A DNA stretch of 64,000 nucleotides from JADGGM01 sp025449955 (GTDB taxonomy: Bacteria > Gemmatimonadota > Gemmatimonadetes > Gemmatimonadales > Gemmatimonadaceae). The stretch is taken from positions 124,001 to 188,000 of the forward strand of contig DATBNO010000059.1 in NCBI GenBank assembly GCA_036554285.1. The letters run 5' to 3'. The notes beneath the pieces are model-generated. The model was not told the DNA's origin, did not search any database, and worked only from the letters and a program-made list of their open reading frames with translations. A program made the translations under genes and the position numbers. Below, one piece after another: positions 53,495-60,410 of the stretch. Position 1 is the first letter of the stretch, and every line of letters begins with the position of its first letter.

Positions 53495-54427
53495 ATGACC
53501 GAACGCAATCGCCGCATCCTCTGGATCATCGCCATCATCGTGGCGTTCATCCTCGGTTTTCTGTTAGGCCTACGGTACTGCCGGATGCGGTCCGGCGGCG
53601 AGGGCGGCGGCGTGGTGTTGGGCGGTGGCCAGGGTTCGGGCTCCGGGGCGCCGGAAAAGCTCGGTCAAGGCTCGGGGAAGGGGACTTCCAGCGGCGGCGG
53701 CTACTTGAAAACCCCTGTCGACACAACCGACGCCGGTAATGGAAAGGCTGCGAACCCGAACGGCACCGGCGGGAGCGACGTCGGGGGCGGGAACAGCAAC
53801 GGCAACAGCAACACTCCGTTCGACTCGGGCGAATTCAAGAAAGCGCCCAAGCCTGTCGACACGCTCAGCGCCGGCTTCGTCGCCAAATTGTCACAGGACC
53901 AGCTCGCCGGTCGTGGACCCAAAGGGCCGCCCGCACCGCCGGGGCCGACGGTGAACACCAAGACGGCCGATGATTTCAGTCTCGACCAGACGGCGTTGCC
54001 GCGTTTCCCCATGGATGTGACGACGGCCTTCAGCGCCGTCTCCACGCAATCCGACATGCCCAAGGACACGGGCACCGCCACTGCGTTCGCTACCAGCGAC
54101 TCCTACGACTCCGTGACGTCGTGGTACCAGCACCACATGCCCGCCGGGTCGCACGAGACGAAGCTCGACGTGAACGAGATGAAGGCCATGGCGAAGCAGT
54201 TGTCGCCGAAGAACATCATGAAGATGTTCGGAATACAGAAGGACTCGCCGTCGGTGGCCGACACTGCCGTGTCCGACACGGCCGCGACCGATACGACGGC
54301 GGCGGGGGACCGGGTCTCGGGATGGGACTTGCCGGACGACGGGGTGCACGGCAAGCGCTCGGTGATGGTGATCTCTACACCGGGGAAGCCGACCACGATC
54401 ATCATGTCGCGCTCGCGGCGGCCGTGA
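53495..54427 (+). CDS. Membrane-anchored protein with Gly-rich linker, unknown function
   Basis: 310 residues from ATG 53495. A single membrane helix at 8-27 ('ILWIIAIIVAFILGFLLGLR') follows a basic start, so the rest is outside the membrane. Residues 34-110 are low-complexity Gly/Ser/Asn. The C-terminal domain has 'FPMDVTTAFSAVSTQSDMPK', 'DSVTSWYQHHMPAGSHETK' and 'SVMVISTPGKPTTIIMSR'. The 'VTSWYQHHM' element resembles 'VVAWYGSHL' in the secreted protein at 55702-56244, suggesting the same fold. No known family. Confidence 0.65.
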   Translation: MTERNRRILWIIAIIVAFILGFLLGLRYCRMRSGGEGGGVVLGGGQGSGSGAPEKLGQGSGKGTSSGGGYLKTPVDTTDAGNGKAANPNGTGGSDVGGGNSNGNSNTPFDSGEFKKAPKPVDTLSAGFVAKLSQDQLAGRGPKGPPAPPGPTVNTKTADDFSLDQTALPRFPMDVTTAFSAVSTQSDMPKDTGTATAFATSDSYDSVTSWYQHHMPAGSHETKLDVNEMKAMAKQLSPKNIMKMFGIQKDSPSVADTAVSDTAATDTTAAGDRVSGWDLPDDGVHGKRSVMVISTPGKPTTIIMSRSRRP

Positions 54428-54526
54428 GCGGCGGCGCGCTGACCCCAATCGTGCAATTTCGCGCGGGGTGCACCACCTTTTCAGGTAGCGTCGGTTTCTC
54501 GACCGTTTACCTGGAGGACGTCCGTC

Positions 54527-55606
54527 ATGCACGCACCCCGCCTCTGGCTCGCCGCTCTCGTCGTCGGTCTGATCGGAACTCAGAGCGAGCCTGTAGTGCA
54601 CCGAGGCGCGGCGCACCTGACGCCGGCGACAGCCATGCACCTGCCCGACGATACGCTGCCTTCGCTCGACGGCGCGACAACTTGGCTCGAGTCGCGACCG
54701 CTGTCGGCGTCCAGCTTGCGAGGAAAGGTCGTCGTCGTCGACTTCTCGACCTACACGTGCATCAACTCGTTGCGCATGCTGCCGTACGTGCGCGCCTGGG
54801 CCGAGAAGTACCGTAATCGGGGCGTGGTGGTGATCAACGTGCAGGCGCCCGAGTTCGAGTTCGAGAAGAACCTCGACAACGTTAGGCAGGCGGTGCGCGA
54901 GCAGCGCATCGATTTCCCGACGGCGGTCGACAACGACCACGCGATCTGGCGCGCGTTCGACAACGACATCTGGCCGGCGCTGTACATCGCCGACCAACAG
55001 GGGCGCATTCGCTATCATCACTTCGGCGAAGGCGCGTACGAGGAGTCCGAGCGCGTGATCCAGCAGCTGCTCGCCGAGGCCGGTCACGGCGACCCCGAGG
55101 ACCAGGTGTCGTTGGTGCACGGTCGCGGCATCGAGGCGCCCGCCGATTGGAACGACCTGTTGTCGAAGGAGACCTACGTGGGCTACGACCGCGCCGAGAA
55201 CTTTGCGTCTCCCGGCGGGGCCGCGAAGGATCAGTCGCACACGTACGCCGCACCCGATTCGCTGCCGATCAACCAGTGGGCGCTCTCGGGCGATTGGACG
55301 GTGGGTCACCAGATCGCGGTGTCGAACGCGCCTAACGGAAAGCTCGTGTTTCGCTTCCACGCCCGCGACCTGCATCTCGTGCTGGGCCCGGCGGCGAACG
55401 GAGCGCCGGTGCGATTCCGCGTGCGCATCAATGGACAGGCGCCCGGCGACGCGCACGGCGGCGACGTCGACTCGCAGGGCAACGGGAAGATCACCGAACA
55501 GCGACTCTATCAGCTGATCCGCCAACAACAGCCGATCGCCGATCGCACGTTCGAGATCGAGTTTCTCGACGCCGGCGCGCAGGCCGTCGTGTTCACGTTC
55601 GGCTAA
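54527..55606 (+). CDS. Secreted redoxin, DipZ C-terminal-like, single cysteine
   Basis: 359 residues with a signal peptide ('LWLAALVVGLIGTQS'). A thioredoxin-like domain has 'VVVVDFSTYTCINSLRMLPY' with Cys78, and 'AVDNDHAIWRAFDNDIWPAL' with the cis-Pro region. A C-terminal beta domain ('VSNAPNGKLVFRFHARDLHL', 'VRFRVRINGQAPGDAHG') matches the extra domain of DipZ-type proteins. Only one Cys is at the active site (TYTCINS), as in that family, and no CcdA-like membrane part is present. Likely periplasmic thiol or peroxide chemistry. Confidence 0.85.
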   Translation: MHAPRLWLAALVVGLIGTQSEPVVHRGAAHLTPATAMHLPDDTLPSLDGATTWLESRPLSASSLRGKVVVVDFSTYTCINSLRMLPYVRAWAEKYRNRGVVVINVQAPEFEFEKNLDNVRQAVREQRIDFPTAVDNDHAIWRAFDNDIWPALYIADQQGRIRYHHFGEGAYEESERVIQQLLAEAGHGDPEDQVSLVHGRGIEAPADWNDLLSKETYVGYDRAENFASPGGAAKDQSHTYAAPDSLPINQWALSGDWTVGHQIAVSNAPNGKLVFRFHARDLHLVLGPAANGAPVRFRVRINGQAPGDAHGGDVDSQGNGKITEQRLYQLIRQQQPIADRTFEIEFLDAGAQAVVFTFG

Positions 55607-55701
55607 CGCGCGCATAACGCTCCGATAACGGCAGCGGAAGATCCTGTGGCACTGGCCGCCGATGACACGGCGTCCCGCATCAACAGCCCAGGAGATCTCA
55701 C

Positions 55702-56244
55702 ATGCAGTTCACGTCGACGATCGCCGTCCTTGCCGTCATGAGCCTCGCGTCGACGGCCAGCGGTGTATCACGAGCGCTTCCCCAGCGGACCGCAACTGCG
55801 TTTCCTTCTGCGCGCGACTCGACGCCGGCCGCCGACCCGTTGACAGGTCTTCCGTTGGATCCGGAAACTGCCTGCCAGACTCCGGTCTGCATTCAATACC
55901 ATACCAGAAACGATCCCGTGAAGATGCCGGACGCTGTCTGGTGCGAGAGCAAGATGGAGGGCGATTTCTATTCTGCTATGGGATCCACTGCCAAGGTGAG
56001 CTCCGTCGTTGCGTGGTACGGCTCTCATCTACGCGGCTTCAAGAGAACACACGCATACGCCTCCGGCCGATCCGATGACACGTTCTACAACTCGGCCGGC
56101 ACGCTGTTCGTGCTCGTGATGGGGAATCCAGCACAGGACGGAGTCGACCCGGGCACGTACTCCGTGACGTACTATCGCGTGCAGCCGGGTCTCAGCGAGA
56201 AGAGCATCATCGGCCTCAACCGCCAGCAGCGCGTGTGTCCGTGA
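55702..56244 (+). CDS. Small secreted protein of unknown function
   Basis: 180 residues with a signal peptide ('STIAVLAVMSLASTASG') and four cysteines in the mature part, CQTPVC being close together. Contains 'VSSVVAWYGSHLRGFKRTHA' and 'AGTLFVLVMGNPAQDG', the same strand-helix order as the C-terminal domain of the protein at 53495-54427. Follows the redoxin gene by 95 bases on the same strand, so the three may be co-expressed, but no role can be assigned. Confidence 0.65.
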   Translation: MQFTSTIAVLAVMSLASTASGVSRALPQRTATAFPSARDSTPAADPLTGLPLDPETACQTPVCIQYHTRNDPVKMPDAVWCESKMEGDFYSAMGSTAKVSSVVAWYGSHLRGFKRTHAYASGRSDDTFYNSAGTLFVLVMGNPAQDGVDPGTYSVTYYRVQPGLSEKSIIGLNRQQRVCP

Positions 56245-56257
56245 GCGGCAACCCTGC

Positions 56258-58921
56258 TCAGTCCGCGCGCAGGGCCTCCGTTGGATCGACTCGCAGTGCA
56301 CGCCGCGCCGGCACGTAGGACGCGAGTACGGCGATCGCACCAACGAGCAGCGCGACGCACGCGACTGTCGTCGGATCCGCCGGGCTCACCCCGTACAGCA
56401 GGCTCGCGAGCGAGCGCGCGGCCGGGATGGCGGCCACGACGCCGAGCAGCACACCGGCCAGGGTCAGCCGCAGGCCGCCGCCGATCACCAGGCCGGCGAC
56501 GCATCGCGCCTCCGCGCCTAACGCGACGCGGATGCCGATCTCGCGCGTCCGCTGGCTCACGGAATACGAGATGACCCCGTACAACCCGATGCCGGAGAGC
56601 ACGAGCGCGACGATGGAGAACGCCGTGAGCAGTGCCATCGCAAACCGAGCCGGCGCGAGACTGTCGCGGACATTGTCATCGCCGATCGTGACCCCCCGAA
56701 AGAGCACCCGCGGATCGGCGCTCGACACCGCTCTCCGTAGCAACGGCGTCATGATGGCGGCAGGCTCGGCGACACGGACCAGCATCGTCATGATCCCGAT
56801 GCGCGGAATCGGCAACTGATAGACTCGCGCGTCCTTTACTGGATCGTGCGCGCCCGGCATCCGAATGTCATCGACGACGCCGACAACGATGTACGAATTC
56901 GACTTTGGAGTACTGCCCGTCGACACGCGGGCGCCTAACGCGTGGCCGTCGGGCCACAGGCGATGTGCCAGCGAACGGTTGATCACGATTTCGGCGGGCA
57001 TCCCGCTCTGGCCCGCGCCGGCCGCGGTTTGCCAACCCGTCGAGTCGGGAAGCCGGCCTTGTTGGAGCGACATGCGCGCGACGCGAAAATAGTTTGGACT
57101 CACGAGCGTCGGAGAGAAACCCGATACGCGATACGTGCGACCGCTCGCGTCCGGGTCGGTCTCGAGCGGCTCCGGATCTGCGTAGGGTTCGTCGGGCAGC
57201 GTGCCGACTGCCGCATCGGTGACGCCCGGCACGGCTCGGACGCTCTCGAGCAACTGGCGTCCGATCGCGACCTTGGCGTCGACCGGCATCCTCGGAACCA
57301 CGATTACTTCGACCGACAGCAAGCCGTGCGGATCGAAGCCGAGCGGGATTTGTTCGAGCGCGGCGAAGGAGCGGACAAGCAGGCCGGCGCCGACGAGCAG
57401 CACGAGCGACATCGCGATCTCGAACACGATGAGGCCCGAGCGGATGCGGCGCGACGCGACGTTTCCGGCGCCGGTGCGCGCCTCGCCGCGCAGCACATCG
57501 GCAGCCGATCGCGCGCCGGCGAACAGCGCCGGTGCGCAGCCGAAGAGCAGCCCCGTGAGGACGGCGATCGCGCCGCTCCACCACAACACCGTCGATGCGA
57601 TGTGGATGCCGGCGAGATTCTGCAGCTCGGGCGGCCTGAGCGCGACGATGATGCGCAACGCGAGCCATGCGACGCCTAACCCAAGAATGCCGCCGGCGAG
57701 CGCCAGGATCATGCTTTCGGTGAGCACCTGGCGCGCCAGGCGTGCGCGCCCTGCGCCTAACGCGACGCGCACGGCGAGCTCGCGCCGCCTGGTCCAGGCC
57801 CGGGACATGAGCAGATTGGCGACGTTGGCGCAGGCGATGGCCAGGAGCACGCCGACGGCGGCGAACAACATCGTGACGGCGCGCACCTCGCGTGGATCGA
57901 GGAAGTCCTGCGCGCGCATGGCGCGCACCGTGGCGTGCTTGCCCTGGACCAACGGCCCCTCGTTTACGATGGCCTGCAATTCGGCCGTTGCTTGTTGGGC
58001 CGTGACGCCCGGTCCGAGCTGCGCGTACAGGTTGGCGCCGCGCAGGGAATCCAAGCGTGCCGGCAGCCAGATGCCGGCGGCGGCCTCATGCCAATGCCGG
58101 ATGAACCTTGGCTGCATCGGAAGACCCATGTCGGGTGGCGCGACGGCGACGATCGTGTATTGCCGATCATCGACGCGCACCGTTTGCCCGATCACATCGG
58201 CGCGCCCGCCGTATGCGCGGTTCCACAACCCATAGCCGATCATCGCCACGGCGGCGTGCGATCGAACGTCTGCCGGCGTGAAGGCACGCCCGAGCGCCGG
58301 ATGGAGTCCAAGCAGCTCGAGATAGTTGGGTGTGATGAATGCGTGGACCGTGTCCTCTCCTTCATCGTTCATCACCGCCATGGCGTCGACTTCGACGGCG
58401 GCCAGCGTGGCGATCGATCGCGCGCGTGCCTGCCACGCCTCGACGGTTGCGTTGGGCGGCCAGCCCCGGTCCATCTGCAGCATCGCGATGCGGTTCCCGC
58501 TTGGATACGGCAGCGGCGCCAGGAGCACGCGGTGCACGACGGTGAAGATCGCCGTGTTCGCCCCCATGCCTAACGCAAGCGTCATCACGGCCGCCGCCGT
58601 GAAGCCGGCGCTCTTCCGGAACTGTCGAGCCGCGTATCGGATGTCCTGCGTCCAGTCCTCGAGCCATTCGAGTACGAGGGAGCGGCGCGCCTGGCGAACG
58701 GCGCGCCCTTCCGAATACGCCCGAAACTCCGCCGCGTCGCCGAACCGCCGCATGGCTTCGAGCTCGGCGTCCCGTTCGCTGAGCCCATCGGCCACGAGCT
58801 CGGCCACGCGCATGTCGAAGTGGAAACGGATCTCGTCGTCCATCTCGCGCACCAGCCGCTCGCGGTTGCGGGGCAAGCGGAAGAGGCGCCGAACGCCGTG
58901 CGGCAGCTTCGGAGTGTGCAT
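56258..58921 (-). CDS. ADOP-family FtsX-like permease (second copy)
   Basis: 887 residues from ATG 58921. Same architecture as the 8739-11411 product: an N-terminal domain with 'LVREMDDEIRFHFDMRVAEL', first helix 'AAAVMTLALGMGANTAIFTV' near residue 100, two MacB-like periplasmic domains, an inner FtsX block 'AIACANVANLLMSRAWTRRR', and the end 'PARRALRVDPTEALRAD'. Clearly divergent from the first copy, so not a recent duplicate. Eleven bases downstream of its PadR gene and likely controlled by it. The frame extends upstream through the PadR gene antisense to function and should not be used. Confidence 0.9.
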   Translation of the reverse strand: MHTPKLPHGVRRLFRLPRNRERLVREMDDEIRFHFDMRVAELVADGLSERDAELEAMRRFGDAAEFRAYSEGRAVRQARRSLVLEWLEDWTQDIRYAARQFRKSAGFTAAAVMTLALGMGANTAIFTVVHRVLLAPLPYPSGNRIAMLQMDRGWPPNATVEAWQARARSIATLAAVEVDAMAVMNDEGEDTVHAFITPNYLELLGLHPALGRAFTPADVRSHAAVAMIGYGLWNRAYGGRADVIGQTVRVDDRQYTIVAVAPPDMGLPMQPRFIRHWHEAAAGIWLPARLDSLRGANLYAQLGPGVTAQQATAELQAIVNEGPLVQGKHATVRAMRAQDFLDPREVRAVTMLFAAVGVLLAIACANVANLLMSRAWTRRRELAVRVALGAGRARLARQVLTESMILALAGGILGLGVAWLALRIIVALRPPELQNLAGIHIASTVLWWSGAIAVLTGLLFGCAPALFAGARSAADVLRGEARTGAGNVASRRIRSGLIVFEIAMSLVLLVGAGLLVRSFAALEQIPLGFDPHGLLSVEVIVVPRMPVDAKVAIGRQLLESVRAVPGVTDAAVGTLPDEPYADPEPLETDPDASGRTYRVSGFSPTLVSPNYFRVARMSLQQGRLPDSTGWQTAAGAGQSGMPAEIVINRSLAHRLWPDGHALGARVSTGSTPKSNSYIVVGVVDDIRMPGAHDPVKDARVYQLPIPRIGIMTMLVRVAEPAAIMTPLLRRAVSSADPRVLFRGVTIGDDNVRDSLAPARFAMALLTAFSIVALVLSGIGLYGVISYSVSQRTREIGIRVALGAEARCVAGLVIGGGLRLTLAGVLLGVVAAIPAARSLASLLYGVSPADPTTVACVALLVGAIAVLASYVPARRALRVDPTEALRAD

Positions 58922-58932
58922 TGTCGTCCCCG

Positions 58933-59265
58933 TTAGGCTGTCTCGAGAACGTGGGACACCGCGGCCACGTACCGCTTCCAGGTCGCGGTCTCGGCGCGCA
59001 GCAGGTGTCGCCCGCGCGCGGTGATCGAGTAGTACTTCGCGCGGCGGTTGTTGTCGGACACGCCCCACTCCGCGCCGATGGCCTTGCCGTCCTCGAGACG
59101 GTGCAGCGCCTTGTACAGCGCGGAGTCCACGATCTCGAGCTCGTTGCGCGTGCGCTGCTCGATCCACTTGCTCAGGCCATAGCCGTGCATCGGCTCCCAA
59201 GCGAGCGCCTTGAGGATGAGCAGGTCGAGGGTGCCGTGCAGCAGGTCGCTGGTATCGCGGGCCAT
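58933..59265 (-). CDS. PadR-family transcriptional regulator (second copy)
   Basis: 110 residues: 'LLHGTLDLLILKALAWEPMH', 'GYGLSKWIEQRT', 'DSALYKALHRLEDGKAIGAE', 'RAKYYSITARGRHLLRAE'. Same length and order as the PadR at 11425-11757. Its gene ends GAG ACA GCC TAA C, another use of the recurrent word as a stop. Probably senses a compound that the neighbouring ADOP system responds to. Confidence 0.9.
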   Translation of the reverse strand: MARDTSDLLHGTLDLLILKALAWEPMHGYGLSKWIEQRTRNELEIVDSALYKALHRLEDGKAIGAEWGVSDNNRRAKYYSITARGRHLLRAETATWKRYVAAVSHVLETA

Positions 59266-59372
59266 GTGTCTCTATCCACCAGGTTAGGGGAGAAGGTGGC
59301 AAGAGGCCGCGAGCCCGTCAAGAGCTTGCAACGGCTGGGTGGTGAGTCCGCTTGAATGATCTGGAGGCAGTA

Positions 59373-59526
59373 GCCTCGTGGTGAGCTTCTCCGAGCGGAC
59401 GCGGATTCGACGGATAACTGCACGGAGCAAACGGATCGCTCGGCCACTCGGCGCCGAGCGTATCTACTGTCGGATCAGATTTGATCCGTGCAGTTATCCG
59501 TCAAATCCGCGTCCACACGACGAGGC
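59373..59526. repeat. Long inverted repeat, same family as 16918-17125
   Basis: Arms 59397-59431 and 59480-59514 pair over 35 bases with two mismatches (GGACGCGGATTCGACGGATA ... ), and outer GCCTCGT/ACGAGGC ends extend it to 59373-59526. The 48-base loop contains CGGATCGCTCGGC, the same core as in the repeat at 16918-17125, and both repeats have GGATAAC in the arm before it. It touches the stop codon of the lipoprotein gene and probably serves as its terminator. Confidence 0.82.
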
Positions 59527-60047
59527 TATTGCTTGCCGGCCGTTACCTGGACCGTGACTCCGGGATCGCTCGACCGGACGTCGACCACGTTGGCCTGGGC
59601 GGTGCGATGGACCGTTAGGCCGACGGTGATCGTATTCGGGCCGTCGATGCCGGCGACCTTGGTGAGGGTCACGTTCGCCGTCTCCGGCGTCAGTTTGGAC
59701 CAGCCTCCGGTCGCCGCGTCCACCACGACTCCGATGAGGCCGGTCAACAACACGTCGGCGATCACGTACCCGGTCCGCACGTGACTCTCGATCTGCATGC
59801 TCGCCGGCGTGTAGCCCTCTTTCACGAAGTTGATCGAATAGTTGGTCTTCCGTTCCAGGTTGAGCGTCGTCGGCGCCGTGTAGTCGCCGGTCGCGGGGCT
59901 GGTCGTGACCTTGGCATCCGTCGGACTCGCCTGTACTTGGATGGTTTCGCGGCTGCCGCCGCCCAGGATCAGGCCGCAAGTGGAGAGACACGGCACAAGG
60001 AACGCGAGAGCGGCGAGCGCGGCGATCTTCGACGTGGGGTGCGTCAT
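59526..60047 (-). CDS. Lipoprotein with PEGA-like domain
   Basis: 173 residues from ATG 60047 (GGAG ribosome binding site). Lipobox 'FLVPCLSTCG' gives a lipidated Cys near 24. Residues 36-75, 'ETIQVQASPTDAKVTTSPAT ... TNYSINFVKEGYTPASMQI', follow the PEGA pattern of surface lipoproteins. A hydrophobic Gly-rich hairpin, 'YVIADVLLTGLIGVVVDAAT', comes next, as in relatives that may insert in the outer membrane. Function unknown. Confidence 0.75.
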   Translation of the reverse strand: MTHPTSKIAALAALAFLVPCLSTCGLILGGGSRETIQVQASPTDAKVTTSPATGDYTAPTTLNLERKTNYSINFVKEGYTPASMQIESHVRTGYVIADVLLTGLIGVVVDAATGGWSKLTPETANVTLTKVAGIDGPNTITVGLTVHRTAQANVVDVRSSDPGVTVQVTAGKQ

Positions 60048-60410
60048 GGTGTGCTCCGTGTGGGGATTGGGGGGGGCTGCCTGACGAACGACCGGCGGGC
60101 GACCATCTCCGCCTAACGTAGCGACGGGACGCGCCCGGAGCAACGACGCGCGTCGGGCGCGGGGCGGTGAGCGGCGAGGGCCTAACTCTGTTAGGAAACT
60201 GTCGACGGCGCGACGACGGTGGTTCGCCACGCGAGCGTGGCGGCTCACCGCGGGGGGCGAGGCCTTCATCACAGCTGGTGTGCCTGGCCGAACACCGAAC
60301 AGCTCAATCGCTCGTGCCCGCATTGACTCCCAGGCATGAGCTCGCCACTATGGAACGCTGCGCGGCCTTCTGCCCTCTAGAAATACTCTCAGCGATTCTA
60401 ACGCGGTCCA
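60048..60410. other. Intergenic region with a small CCTAAC-GTTAGG hairpin
   Basis: No gene supported. At 60182-60197 CCTAAC, three bases and GTTAGG form a short perfect inverted repeat built from the recurrent word, and one further GCCTAACG lies at 60112. The lipoprotein promoter should lie near its left end. Confidence 0.5.

Noticed and set aside
60182..60197. CCTAACTCTGTTAGG as an operator or attachment site
   Set aside because: Two copies of a very common word in inverted order are expected by chance somewhere in 64 kb; there is no other support.
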